A stretch of 64,000 nt of DNA from Tricholomella constricta. Its lineage: Eukaryota; Basidiomycota; Agaricomycetes; Agaricales; Lyophyllaceae. This document shows positions 1 to 10,909 of the stretch, one piece after another. The stretch spans positions 2,108,001-2,172,000 of the forward strand of contig JAACJP010000001.1 of the NCBI GenBank assembly GCA_013368375.1, read 5' to 3'. The position numbers and the translations under genes are program-made. Below the pieces are notes generated by a model that had not been told where the DNA came from, did not search any database, and saw nothing but the letters and a program-made list of their open reading frames with translations. Position 1 is the stretch's first letter; every line of letters begins with the position of its first letter.

Positions 1-2566
1 TGAGCGGTGAGCGTGGATGAACCGAAGATAGGTGGCGGCGATTGAGGTGTCTCGAAGGGTGAAGTGACAGAGGTTTCGTGCTCGGCAGCAGGAGGGGATG
101 GTCGAGAAATAGACGGTGTTGGCAATGAAACCGTTTCCGAGGAGCTGCCTTTGGAGAACGCCGAAGGGTTTAACACCCAAGGCCTGTAATACTGTCCGGA
201 GGGTCCAGCTGGAGGCTGCACATCTGCGTGGCTACCGGTAGAATAATGAGATCGTTGCTGTGTCCGCAGACTGGAGGGTTCCGCCTGAGGAGAAGGTACT
301 GCACCACCATTTGCCTCGGTCGTCGATTCATCGTGTACAGGCGTGGATGCTTGTGTTCCCTGCCCCGATGCGTGCCGTTTAGCTGGTGGTTCTAACGGGT
401 GTGGTGATGGTCCATCCTCCGGGTGAGATCGTTTATGGGAAGAAAAGCTGAGTGCACGTAAGAGGTCCTTGGCTAGACGTTTTTTGTCCGCCTGTGCAGG
501 TGTACGTATTGATGGTCCCGAGGCAGACAACGGAGCAGTAGGCGTCGAAGGGCTCATGAAGGTCGTAGAAATGGATGTCGAAGCCGTAGTAGCAGAAGTA
601 GGGAGCACTGGGACAGTAACAGAATTTGAAGAGCCATTGCTTGTTGCCGCCACTGCGGTGGTGGAGGTCCCTGGTGCCTGTGAACGCAGTGACTGGATGG
701 TCGCATGCGGTGGAATACTATACGGCCGATATTTCTTCGCCTGCTCCTGGGTAAGAGGCTCCTGCAAGAATTGAAAGTTCCCATATTCATCCCGGTAAAC
801 ATTGCGTGAACGTTTGGCAGGCCCTTGCGCCTTCATACTCAGTAATGTCGGCAATGGAAGGAAGGAGAATCCCGTTGGCCTGCTCGGATCCGGGAATATA
901 AGAAAGAGCTTTGAGTCTACGTCCTTGTATATCCTGACAGTCGAATTCGGCAACGAGAGAAAGGTCTTGGGCTTCGCGCCGGATGTAAACTTTTCAGCTA
1001 GCCGTTCCAGGCGCTCCATCGACGCTGAGTTGGCAGTGAGCCTTTTTAGAAAAGCGACTGGATCTTCCGTCCCCGAGCCCGATGAACCCGCTGACAGAGG
1101 TATGACAGGGTGACGAATGGAGCTTTCCTCACTAGAAGCTGCAGAAGATCCAGCAGGCGCACTGGGTCCCATGGTTGAGGCAGGAGCGGGGACTGAAGAG
1201 GAAGAAGAGGAGTTGGACGCAGTAACCTGTTCCTGTGAAATAGTTGCCATAGTGCCGGGGGACGTTGAAAAAGGCTGCGTAGTCGCGCTAAGGGGAACGT
1301 TGGAGCTCGACGGAACGGATGTAGATTCCTGTGCGTTTGTCAGACCTCAATGATCACGAAAAAGGTCGATACCCACATCTACGCGTTGGGGTGCATCTAG
1401 CGCGCCAGCGAGACTTGATGATCCAGGTGCAGACGCTTGGGAAAGCTTTTTATGGATGCGTTCGTAAGTCTTAAAATGTGGACAACTTACGTGGTCTGTG
1501 GGAGTGCAATCTTGTTCGATGAATCTGATCCACGAAATTAGGCACGGAAGAGCCAGACGCGACGGCTGGGGTGTACGAGAAATGTTGCGACTGATCAGTT
1601 CCCTGGCTTGAGGTGGTCTGCGATGTGGCTAACAGTTGTGCAAATGGTGCTGGATGGACGAGCTGAGCAGATGTCATCTGAAATTGATTCGACTGCAAAG
1701 ATTGTTGCATGACTGGCTGCATTGGCAGTGCTTGTCGGCGCTGAGTTGTTGAAGCCGCCTGCCTCATGGGACCAGAAGCCGTGCGCCCATTCATCTGGGG
1801 GATCCTTTGAGTGGGTTGGGGCTGGTATTGGCCTCGTTCGGGTGAGGGTGCAAAATCGAGTCCCTGTCGCGTCGATGGCGCCGCTTGCGGCCTCTGGTAG
1901 TATTGTTGATTTACCTGCTGAGGCGGCATGCCTGGATAGCCTTGGCTAGTGTTGGAACTGCTCGACGCCTGTGCCGGATAATTCATATGGCTGTTCGAAG
2001 ATGCGCGGTATGCCTGCCATTGTTGTTGTGGTTGTGCGCCATACCCGTTCACCTAAACCAGCGCGCAAACGTCGACAGGAGAACAAGTAAGCACACAGTT
2101 ACGCGACGTACATTTCCTTGATTGATCTGTTGTTCACCCCTTCCGGCGGTCTGAGAATTGGAATACTGCCACCCAGTATAGTAGTTCGTGTAGGGAGTGA
2201 TCTGGGGATTCGAGGGACCAGTAATCGACAGGCGCCTAAAGTCATTGTCAATTGTACATTCTGTCAACTTGATGCCAATACTCGCCCTGTGCCAGAGGCA
2301 TTCGCCAATGCCAACAGTTGACGTCTGCAAATAGGTGTAATCAGAGACCTGACTATTGCGGCAGGGAAAAACGCGTACTCTGCCTCTTTTCCTTCTTCAA
2401 TCTTCCTAATGAGCTCCTGCTGTTTCTCATACGCTTGCTTCGCCGCATCGTTCATCGCCTTGAAGTTGTCCAAGGTAGCCTGCGCCTGCTCGATCCGCGC
2501 CTGATTCTCTCGATATTGCTCTTCACTGACGAGTGTAAGTTGGACGTTTGGTCGTCCAATTGACAT
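1..2566 (-). CDS. Q/S/T-rich orphan protein, 3' part cut by window edge
   Basis: I do not recognise this protein. The ATG at 2566 opens a charged, helical N-terminus of about 60 residues (EEQYRENQARIEQAQATLDN and on) that could form a coiled coil. After an intron (donor at 2378, acceptor before 2235) comes a Tyr/Gln-rich stretch. A second intron (2053-2111) leads into a long Q/P/S-rich exon with runs such as QPQQQW. Further short introns near 1490-1436 and 1388-1334 fit phase, and an open Ser/Thr/Pro-rich frame then continues to position 1, with a basic patch (PPAKRH) near its end. Composition suggests a mostly disordered nuclear or RNA-associated protein, but that is inference. It starts 165 bp from the divergent NDUFAF5 gene. 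The inner junctions near 1.3-1.5 kb are uncertain. Confidence 0.6.
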
Positions 2567-2731
2567 GGGCGATTGGTATCACGTAGAACGGAAAGCGAGA
2601 AGAGAATCTAGCAGCAGCCAGGGGTCGAGCCTGGTTGGTGCTTTGACGGTTGACCTGGTGCAGGTGCAAGTACTTTGCTCGGGTTTGGCTCGACATTACA
2701 CATCGTGATCATCGTGAGAATATGGCCAGAA

Positions 2732-4214
2732 ATGTCTTTTGCTCGCGTTGCTCACTCCAATGCCCGCCGGCTAATTCACTCCCGTGGTTTCGCGGCCATT
2801 TCTTCGTCGAGTCCACCCCCGAGGACGGGGACCATTGGACCTTACCAAGTCTTTGACCGTAATGTCAAAAGAATCCAGAAAGACCGAGCCGCGGCGCGGG
2901 ACGGAGGCGCGCGGAGCACCACCGTCGACTACATTCGTGACGAGGTCGCCGACAGGATGATGGAAAGGTTTCTTGTGCGTCGTAATTTCTGGAACAGTGA
3001 ATCTCCAATTAACACGTATTTTTTACGCGTTTAATGCAGGATATAAAGCGCAAATTCAACACCGTCGTGGACTTGGGCTCTGGCCCGGGTCACTTCACCA
3101 AGCTCTTAGAGTTGGACAGAACAAAAAAATCCATCATGATAGATGCATCTGGTATGAAACTTTGCATTGGATCGAATTCAGTGGATGAGCTCGGTTTACA
3201 GAGCGGACCCTAAACCGTGAACCTGACTCTGAGTTTGAGGGTAAGTTTACTTTATCCCAATAATAATAACAATAAGTCTCCTGAATTGCACAGTCGAGGT
3301 TGAGAGAATACATGCAGAGGAAGAAGACCTCCTGCGAATTATTCAGCCAAATTCTCAAGAAGCGATCGTCTCGTGCCTGAGTCTCCACTGGGTGAATGAC
3401 CTTCCAGGTACGCCTTGTAAGATTTCCTTCCGTTTTCTTTCACTGACAGCCTATGGCATGAAGGGGTCCTGGTCCAAATTAAAGAAGCACTGCAACCCGA
3501 CGGACTCTTCCTTGGAGCCATGTTCGGCGGAGAAACTCTCTTCGAATTACGGTAGCACAGTCCTTCCTGGTTATATTTGTCTCTCACCTTGCGTCAGAAC
3601 GTCTCTCCAATTGGCTGAGGTAGAACGCGAGGGCGGCATCTCGCCGCACGTATCCCCCATGACTGGTAGGCCTTCTCTCTGATTGAACGCTTCCCAGCGT
3701 CTGAACAATGACAGACACCAGAGATGTTTCGAACCTCCTCGCACGAGCCGGATTCACGTTACTGACCGTCGACATTGACGAAGTTAAAGTCGCATACCCG
3801 AGCATGTGGGAACTCCTTGAAGATCTGTCTGACATGGGAGAGGGGAATGCTATCATTGGACGGTTCGTGTTTTTTTTTTTAAGTTGTGTCGACCTGAAAC
3901 TAACCTTTTTCCGCCGAAAGCCGAAACATGATTCACAGAGATACCCTTGCTGCTGCCTCTGCGATTTACAAAGGTACAGTCCGTGCCACTGCAGCCAGGT
4001 ATTCACAAATTGAGCTTGTGTCTAGAGCTGCACGGTAACGAAGACGGAGACATTCCTGCCACCTTTCAAGTAATTTACATGGTTGGTTCTTGTTTCATAT
4101 TTGAAGCTTCATGGACTAACCACATGTGTTTAGATCGGATGGAAGCCAGCTCCAACGCAACCAAAGCCCCTTGATAGAGGAACAGGCAAAGTCAACTTGA
4201 AGGAGATACTGTGA
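2732..4214 (+). CDS. NDUFAF5: NDUFAF5-like complex I assembly methyltransferase (mitochondrial)
   Basis: A class I SAM-dependent methyltransferase family protein. In animals NDUFAF5 hydroxylates an arginine of a complex I subunit during early assembly in the mitochondrial matrix. The ATG at 2732 gives a basic, Ser-rich leader ([20 protein letters not shown]) typical of a mitochondrial presequence. It is followed by the family-specific [16 protein letters not shown] and then [13 protein letters not shown], the SAM-binding loop. Later exons hold the region around [27 protein letters not shown], the [17 protein letters not shown] segment and a C-terminus ending [11 protein letters not shown]. 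At least seven exons are needed, and all are short. Upstream frames from 2650 are not needed. The gene converges with TRM10. Family assignment is strong; exact exon edges in the middle are less so. Confidence 0.88.
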
Positions 4215-4776
4215 TCACCCAAACCTCGCCAGAACATTCGTTTGAAATTTGCTATCGTACGGTTTCCGCGGAATTGCCTGATTGTTCTCTTGGATTAAGC
4301 TCGTAATTTGATTGCCAAGTGAGTGGCGGGAGGCCTCATGTTTGTAAAATCGTACCTTGTGCCGGCGGTAAGTGTGCCGGCTGACAGAAAAGCCGCCGGA
4401 CACATGTCGCTCGATCGCCTGACTTACGTATGTCCTTATAAGGCATAGAGGATACCATAATAGGCAATGTCAACCATTTGCGGGTGGAATAACACAGAGT
4501 GGCTTTCCCATCTGCATGAATCGCCGTACATGGACGGCGCCGCTCATATATTTTCGTGGATAATATTCAGCGAGCAGTAGCATTGCGGATCTATCACATC
4601 GGTGAACACGAGGCGCCAACTATTTCAGCTGCACAGACGTCCCATCCCATTTCAGCGGCAGTGCAAAGGTCAGGGCCCCTTGCATCACAAGGACTGCGTC
4701 AATCCGTGCAGCGTGTTATCCCAGCCAAAGGACCGACCTCGCTGTTTCATCGATCTCCATCGCCGGTCTGTTCCCA
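4215..4776. other. Convergent intergenic spacer
   Basis: About 560 bp between the stop codons of NDUFAF5 (plus) and TRM10 (minus). Only short, unconvincing frames are present on either strand. I see no RNA gene, repeat or transposon end here; it presumably carries both 3' untranslated regions. Confidence 0.6.
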
Positions 4777-5962
4777 TCACTCCTCGAGGTTCGCCTCCTC
4801 ATCTTTCGTCTCCCTGTCTTTTGATTTTTCATCTTTTGTCTCTTCATCTTTGACCGCTTCATCTGTCGCATCCCCGTCTCTCGCATCCCCTGCTTCAACG
4901 TCGGTTTTCGCTGTGCCCGGTGTGCCCTTCCCTCCACTCTGGAACTTCCGCTTGGGGATGACAGAATGAAAAGCCTCCTCCCAGTCCCTCGTCTCGACCC
5001 ATTTCAGTAAAATCTCAAATACCTGGTTCACAGTCAGAACCTTGCGTGTGGGCAGTGATGCAAGATAACGGCCAATGGGAAGCCGTGCGGTGCGGATGCT
5101 AGATTTTTTGGCTTTGTTCATACAAAGGTTCTGATAAGAGGGAAGTATGTGAGGGAATGCCAGCAGCGCAGACGGATATGAAGATACCTTGTAGCGGTTG
5201 TGATCGCAGATCCCGCCAATGATGTAGGTTTCCTCTGGCTTGAGCTCGGTGAGCTCTTCCTCAGAGTCCGCCGTCAAGTACACGACGCTCTGTTGAACAT
5301 CTATCTGGGCCGAAACATCTTCGCTAGTAGAGGGCCGGATCGGCATGTCCGAGGCCTCGTTGTTGGACTCGCTATCTTTCGGGGCGCCTTGGCCCTGCCA
5401 TAGTCGCTCATACCCTTCTTTCCACCATTCGGTGTTGGTCCATCTTTTATAGCCGGCATCGTTCATGTCTTCAAGCCGAGCATGGGTACGGCCATTGAGC
5501 GAAGTGTATATCAGCGAAAACGGATGCGCCGCATTCCTGTTTGCACTGTAGGTGTACGCCAGCTGGGAGCACAAGGATATAATTTCCTAGATCGAAGGCG
5601 TATAACAGGCAGGGTACCGATGGAGAGCGAGCGTAGCCCACCTTCTCATTCATCATGTCGTCGAAGCCGAGGTCTACGACGACCTTGCCACCAAAGTGGA
5701 TCCGGGGTCGCTTCCTCTGACGCTTTTTCTCCTCATCCTCGTCCAGCTCGCCGGCGGCGCGTTTTGCTGCGATTGCGCGCTTTTTCTCCTTCTTTGCCTC
5801 CTTCTCCTTGGCTCGGCGTTCGAGCTTGTACGCGGCGAAGCGCTCTGCCTTGGCTGCTTTCTTGATTGCGTTCTTGGAAAGTGGCTTGGGCTGTTCTGAT
5901 TGGGTTTCAGAATCTGGCACTAGACTTGAGCCAGCATTACCCGGCTGCTCCACATCGTCCAT
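4777..5962 (-). CDS. TRM10: tRNA (guanine-9-N1)-methyltransferase TRM10
   Basis: TRM10 is a SPOUT-fold enzyme that methylates N1 of guanine 9 in tRNAs. Three exons (5962-5642, 5586-5188, 5130-4777) join in phase to a 357-residue product. The N-terminus is Lys/Arg-rich (AIKKAAKAERFAAYKLERR), as usual for tRNA contact. The core shows IHFGGKVVVDLGFDDMM, then SQLAYTYSANRNA, SVVYLTADSEEEL, YIIGGICDHNRYK, ARLPIGRYL and VLTVNQVFEILLKW, the ordered TRM10 motifs ending in the cofactor knot. The C-terminal tail after about residue 300 is an acidic Lys/Asp/Glu repeat (DEETKDEKSKDRETKDEE), likely disordered. It is head-to-head with the acyl-protein thioesterase gene, with 217 bp between the ATGs used here. 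Confidence 0.92.
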
Positions 5963-6179
5963 TGTCAGCTACACAACTCGGCAGGGCAGCAGAGAGCAGA
6001 ACGGACGGGGAGAACAGAAAAGTTGGCAAGAGGATAGCCGGTAGATGCCGATGCACCTGAGATCGATTATTTCGGGTCGAGCTCGAACAGCAGTGACTTT
6101 GGCTGGGATCCTCACTGTGCTCTGCCTCATTTTGCGCAAAACACCTGCTCGTTATCTCCCCCATCTGCCATCGTACACC

Positions 6180-7216
6180 ATGGCCGCCTCCGCTGCACTC
6201 AAGTTTCTCACCGTCCCTGCCACCAGCAAACACACCGCGACCGTTATATTCGTTCATGTAAGCTGCGCGACAGTGCCGTTACTGCAACCTGCGCTCAATC
6301 ATCTCTCCTTCTGTCCCCGTCTTTTTATATATTCAGGGCCTTGGCGACACTGGACATGGCTGGAAGCCTGTTGCAGACATGTTTCGCACCGACCCTGCTC
6401 TTGCTCACGTTAAATGGATACTACCCCACTCGTGAGTGCTTCCCACCCATGCCTCCAGTTTAGCTCTGTGCAAATATTTCAATACATGACATCCTCTTTC
6501 TCTTCCCGCACCGCTGAGCCCCTGACACCGCAGGCCTATCCGGAGCGTCAAGGCAAACATGGGTATGGAAATGCCATCATGGTGTGTATTGATCTCAAAA
6601 CCCCTGCGAATTGGACTGACCAGCACATCGATGGGTACTCTACCACTCCAGGTTTGACATTTATTCCTTTGGATTCGACATCGATGAAGACGAGATGGGC
6701 ATGCTTCAGTCAGCGCGGCTGATCAGCCAACTGATTACCGCCGAAGTCGACTCCGGAGTACCGCCCAGCCGTATCGTCCTGGGTGGCTTCAGTCAGGGCG
6801 CGACAATGTCCCTCTTAACGGGGCTGACGGGTGAGAGAAAATTGGCTGGCATCGCGGTGCTAAGTGGCTGGCTACCCCTGCGACCCAAATTCAAAGCGGT
6901 TCGTGTCGGACTTTTTCCTACTGCTCTAAAATACTAACGCTCTTCCATTCAGATGGCATCGCCACATGCGTCATCTATGCCGGTATTCTGGGGTCACGGC
7001 TCTGTCGATCCCCTAGTTAAATTCCAATTCTGCAAAGACTCGGCTGAGTTTTTGACCAAACAGCTGGGAATTCCCCTTGCAACCACGCCGGGCGAGTGCA
7101 AGGGCCTATCGTATAACATCTATGACGGCATGGGTCACACGACGAACCAGAAGGAGCTGGACGACCTGAAGGCGTGGATTCAGAAGGCTCTGCCTGGAAA
7201 GCCGGCTTCTTCGTGA
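6180..7216 (+). CDS. APT1: Acyl-protein thioesterase 1 / lysophospholipase-like serine hydrolase
   Basis: An alpha/beta hydrolase that removes S-palmitoyl groups from cytosolic proteins and can act on lysophospholipids. The ATG at 6180 gives MAASAALKFLTVPATSKHTA, then VIFVHGLGDTGHGWKPVAD (oxyanion strand). The nucleophile elbow GGFSQGATMS carries the catalytic Ser, the Asp lies in GHGSVDPLVKF and the His in DGMGHTTNQKEL, so the triad is complete. Five exons are separated by introns after VIFVH, after the ILPHS segment, around 6580-6650 and near 6899-6952. An in-frame ATG at 6045 would add 45 residues including a hydrophobic stretch (TAVTLAGILTVLCLIL). I prefer 6180 because 6045 lies only 82 bp from the divergent TRM10 start and the family normally begins here. 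Confidence 0.9.
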
Positions 7217-7565
7217 TTGCAGAACAGAAACTACCATCCGTTGTTTGGTCAAATCCTTTTTTTTCCCTTATGGTTGTATGGGTACCACGTTTTCTCGTCC
7301 CTCATTCTTCATGTTTGTAGTTGGTAGTTAGATCACACCCCTTTCTCTGTGCATCCCAGCACATCCAGCCTACAATACTTTGTACGCTGTAGTCACAATT
7401 CGGAACCGAACGATGGAATCGTCTGACTTTGTCTGGAGGCTTGTCGTACACGTATAATGCGAGTCCCTGCTAGCCGCGTGGTATCGTTGAGTGGTTATTA
7501 AGTATATTCTTGAAGCACCTGGAAACGAGCGTGCAAGCGTGACGTCGGGTCACAACGCTTGCTTC
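7217..7565. other. Intergenic spacer downstream of APT1
   Basis: About 350 bp, T-rich at its start (7255-7265). It fits the APT1 3' untranslated region plus the promoter of the small proline-rich gene. No repeat or RNA gene is seen. Confidence 0.5.
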
Positions 7566-7964
7566 ATGTCCTCCGGCGCCCCTAATCCCAACGCAAACTC
7601 ACCAAAGCTCCAACGCGGACCTAGCCCCCCTCCATACACCGAAAATGTCACGGAATCACCCAACCATCCTCCCCCAGAACCTCAGTCCACCGCACCAGCA
7701 CGACTACCACCCGCTGGGCCCCAGAACTTCTCCCGCCACCAACACTACCTGTTCGGGCCCACACCCCTGAGCACGCAGCCCCTCGTTCCCTACGCGTACT
7801 ACGACCCGCGGTCGCCGTATTCGATGACCCAAGCCGATGCGCGTGCCCGCCGCCGATTCATTTTGGGTGTGTTCTGGGCCCTCATGACCTGGAGTTTGAT
7901 TGGTTTCCTCGTTGGGGCAGAAGCGATGGCGTATGCCAGCAGACGTGGAAATGAGGGGCCCTAG
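7566..7964 (+). CDS. Small proline-rich protein with a C-terminal membrane segment
   Basis: An intronless frame of 132 residues; function not recognised. The first 85 or so residues are Pro/Ser/His-rich and likely disordered (GPSPPPYTENVTE; a PPPY-type motif that could be bound by WW domains, by inference). A Tyr-rich patch (YAYYDPRSPYSM) precedes a basic RARRR and one hydrophobic span (FILGVFWALMTWSLIGFLVG), followed by a short tail. The layout suggests a tail-anchored protein with a cytosolic N-terminus. A second copy lies at 9543 and is broken. The start is the ATG at which homology between the two copies begins; the track frame upstream of it is not conserved between the copies. Confidence 0.6.
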   Translation: MSSGAPNPNANSPKLQRGPSPPPYTENVTESPNHPPPEPQSTAPARLPPAGPQNFSRHQHYLFGPTPLSTQPLVPYAYYDPRSPYSMTQADARARRRFILGVFWALMTWSLIGFLVGAEAMAYASRRGNEGP

Positions 7965-8228
7965 ACTCGTCGGCCAGGCGATAACAGGGCGGCGGTGCGC
8001 CCAGCCTCTTCGATCACCTTCGTACTGCAGCCGCCGCTGCTTGGCTACATCCGTTCGTGCCGCCATAGAAGGGAGAAGAGGGGCACCCACGTCGGTGTAT
8101 TGTGTGTGCCGTTTTGAACTATATATATTTCGCATGGTCTAGTTTGTACAATTAAAGTCAATATCATATAAAATTCTATCGACTTTTAGAACAGCATGCA
8201 GAGTAATTAACGATTATACAAAGATTTC

Positions 8229-9471
8229 TTAGTGAGCTTCAATGTTCAGACGGCGCACCAGTGCGTAATACAAGGCATCTGAGCTTCCGTCATAGGCTAG
8301 GACTCCGATATGCTCTAGCTCACGGAGCACCTGCATGATGTACTCTGACGCACCAGACAAATGTGCCACTCGTGCACATGCTGCGTGAAGGGCCAGGTAC
8401 CGGTGGTCGGGTAGCGGGTGAGTCTCGGCGTCGTGGGTTATGAGCGTTACAGGATTTTGGAGGCTCTGTGTATACCCTGGATCGGTGGAAGCGATTGTGT
8501 ATTGGTGGGGGGGATCCTGACGAAAGCCATGGTAAGCAGTCCGCATTGGCATAGATAGATTCGTCGCTCACATTTGGATTTCTCTCCAGCCATATTTCCA
8601 ACTTATCGAACAGTGAATGAAACTCAAGACTCAAGGTAAGAATATTCTCCAGTCGATGAATGTTAGCCCCATTGAGTTCGGCAATTGGTTTGATCTGGCC
8701 AAATCGGTCTAGAACGGCATTAAAAGACGCAGCGTAGTCGGCCTAATTGAATAAAAAATCAAGTCATTCACGGTTTTTAGGAGTCTCCCGGTTCTATACC
8801 TTTTTGGGTACTCCAAGGTCTTCATTAGTCGAACGGTCGAATATATGCGCAGCGTGTGTAACGGTATATGGTGAAGCGCCGCGTACATCATCCACAAGTC
8901 CTGCTCGCGCCGAAGGACCATCGATTCTACCTGTCACGACGCAGCGATAACGGTCACGTTCCAGGGCCCGCATATATGATTTAGCGACAAGATAATAAAA
9001 AGGCTGACAAGGATACCTTTGCTTTCGCAGTCTGATGACTGCGAGGTGTTGGCACAAGCAAAGGTCGGTAAGGCTGCTTCTGTGCATCGAACGAGGGGGC
9101 AGAAGGATGGTGACTCGGAGTTGGACTTCGACTTCTAGCGGAGTGGACTATGACAGTATAAACAGCGTGCGTGGTCTCCCCTAAGGTTCGGACTTACAAC
9201 AACGTATGAAGTGGTCTTTATAAACGTTAGCCAGAGCCTGTAAAGCCTGATCTCCAACTGCGCCAATGATGTCCGTACAGATTTCTAGCCGCCCATCCTT
9301 TGTCGTAGCCTCGACGATCAGATACCCCAAAAGTCTTGCGCTGATCAAAGGGGGAAGTCTGCCGTGCTTAATGACTTGAGCTTCGCGCTCCTCGAGGTCA
9401 AGGCATCGATTGTACGCAGAAATGACGAGTTCGTCGTTGAATGGGTTAGGGCGTGGAAGGGGGGTAGGCAT
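8229..9471 (-). pseudogene. HNH nuclease family gene, copy 1, with a damaged splice acceptor
   Basis: A basidiomycete-type HNH-nuclease domain protein (HNH_2-like). The ATG at 9471 gives MPTPLPRPNPFNDELVISAY; the first exon runs to the GTAAGT donor near 9197. Exon 2 (from about 9147) encodes the segment ending TAKAK. Next come the HNH elements: ALERDRYRCVVTG, THAAHIFDRS, then GANIHRLENILTLSLEFH and HSLFDKLEIWLE, with a C-terminal RYLALHAACARVAHLSGASE. The acceptor of the intron between TAKAK and ALERD reads GCGG (8967-8970) where copy 2 reads GCAG; keeping that intron meets an in-frame TAA. So the frame looks complete apart from one splice-site base. It may be a recent pseudogene, or an unusual acceptor may be used. 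It is head-to-head with the broken small-gene copy (71 bp between ATGs). Confidence 0.7.
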
Positions 9472-9542
9472 AGAGGCGAGGTTGGGCAGGACAATGTGGG
9501 ATGGCGTGAGCCGCACGATGATGATGATGATGTCATGGCTTC

Positions 9543-9926
9543 ATGTCCTCCGGCGCCCCTAATCCCAACACAAACTCACCGAAGCTCCAACACGAACCTA
9601 GCCCCCCTCCATACACCGAGAATGTCACTGATTATCTATCCAACCATCCTCCCCCACATCGTCAGCCCACCGCACCAGCACGACTACCACCCGCTGGGCC
9701 CCAGAACTTCTCCCGCCACCAACACTACCTGTTCGGGCCCGCACCCCTGAGCACGCAGCCCCTCGTTCCCTGCGCATACTACGACCCGCGGTCACCATAC
9801 TCGATGACACAGGCCGATGCGCGTGCCCGCCGCTGATTCATTTTGGGTGTGTTCTGGGCCTTCATGACCTGGTCTTTAATTGGATTCCTGGTTGGGGCAC
9901 ATCAGGAAAAAAGGATCTGGCGGTAG
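9543..9926 (+). pseudogene. Second copy of the small proline-rich gene, truncated by a stop codon
   Basis: Nearly identical to the frame at 7566: same start, same Pro-rich body (SRHQHYLFGPAPLSTQPLVP) and the same YYDPRSPYSMTQADARARR. At 9834-9836 the CGA arginine codon of the first copy is TGA. This ends the protein just before the membrane span, which is still readable downstream in the same frame (FILGVFWAFMTWSLIGFLVG) before diverging near 9898. Homology begins almost exactly at the start codon, and weaker similarity returns in the 3' flank (8075-8120 versus 10039-10080). It is therefore a segmental duplicate that has lost its membrane anchor, either a pseudogene or a soluble version of about 97 residues. 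Confidence 0.8.
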
Positions 9927-10098
9927 ATTGGCTCTATTTACATGGGGAATTTGTACTTTTAGGCGAAAATTCGAATCGGATGCGACGAATGCATTGTGAG
10001 TAAACATAGTAAACAAACGAGTTCGTGCTGCAAAGGAATGCAGAAGAGGTGCATCCGCATCTGTGTATTCTTTGAACTATATGTTAGAATACTCATCA

Positions 10099-10807
10099 GG
10101 CCGTGTTCGGGAACTCGAGTTACTTCGGAAGTAACTACAATCTTCCCGCCAAATTCTACTTTGGCCAAAGAACGTGAAAAGTAGCGTACTTAGTTTGAGC
10201 AAAAGTGTTCGGCAACCACCCCAAGTAACTGAGTGACAAGGTGTGACTTCGCGTGCTGCGTTGGCGAGATCTTGTCGTGTTCATGCTATTATTCCCAGGC
10301 TGTTGGGGGGCGTCGAGGATGGCCCGTCAACATGCGCATTTGCATACTCAGCAGGTGCAGGAACTGGGGGCACACCCCCTTTAATGTACATAGTATTGTC
10401 AGGACCGACATGAGTTTGCGCTCAGCAGTCAATAAACAGGGATATTTTTAAAATAAAATGCTATTATTTCTCATTTCCCTTGCATTTCCCTACTTTCTTT
10501 TTATAAATTCCACTCTTAGCCTTTCTGATCTGCTCCCGATGTTGGACATGAACAGGAGCCTCGGATTTCTTCTTAGTTCTAATGAGAACCATCACAGCAG
10601 GTGTACGTGGAGGAGGGATTGCGGTGCAAAGTGGCCTATCGTGATCATGAGCAGGGGCTTTGCATCAGTCGTCACGACATCATCACAGTCAGTCACTGCA
10701 GCGTCACATCCTGAGTTGCGTGGGACAGTAACTGCGCGACTCAGACGGTACTTCCGAAGTAGGCTACTTTGGCCCAAACTATAGTTCTGGCGTTCCCGAA
10801 CACGGCC
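10099..10807. mobile_element. 709-bp non-autonomous DNA transposon (MITE), PIF/Harbinger-like ends
   Basis: The left end GGCCGTGTTCGGGAAC (10099-10114) is matched perfectly by the reverse complement of the right end (10792-10807). A second conserved block, TACTTCGGAAGTA or its near-complement, lies about 25 bp inside the left end and about 45 bp inside the right end. The element is flanked on both sides by TCA (10096-10098 and 10808-10810), a 3-bp target duplication of TNA type. These features fit PIF/Harbinger-type elements. It encodes no convincing transposase. It sits in the 3' flank of the truncated small-gene copy. Family assignment is inference; the inverted repeats and flanking triplets are seen directly. 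Confidence 0.78.
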
Positions 10808-10909
10808 TCAGTGTTTGTATGTATTCACCTGTAGTGATATACTGTGACCTTTGTAATTAGTAAGAGAGCAATTAGAAAGGAAGTAAAAAATCTCACCTCA
10901 GTGTTTGTA
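10806..10909. repeat. 14-bp direct repeat flanking the MITE right end
   Basis: CCTCAGTGTTTGTA occurs at 10806-10819, overlapping the MITE right end and its target duplication, and again at 10896-10909, 90 bp apart. It may be a local duplication of the insertion flank or a trace of an earlier excision. Confidence 0.6.

Noticed and set aside
1470..1491. A 21-nt intron in the Q-rich orphan gene (GTAAGT...TTTTAAG)
   Set aside because: Too short to splice, and it would lead to a stop; a 55-nt intron using the same donor and a later CAAG acceptor keeps the frame.
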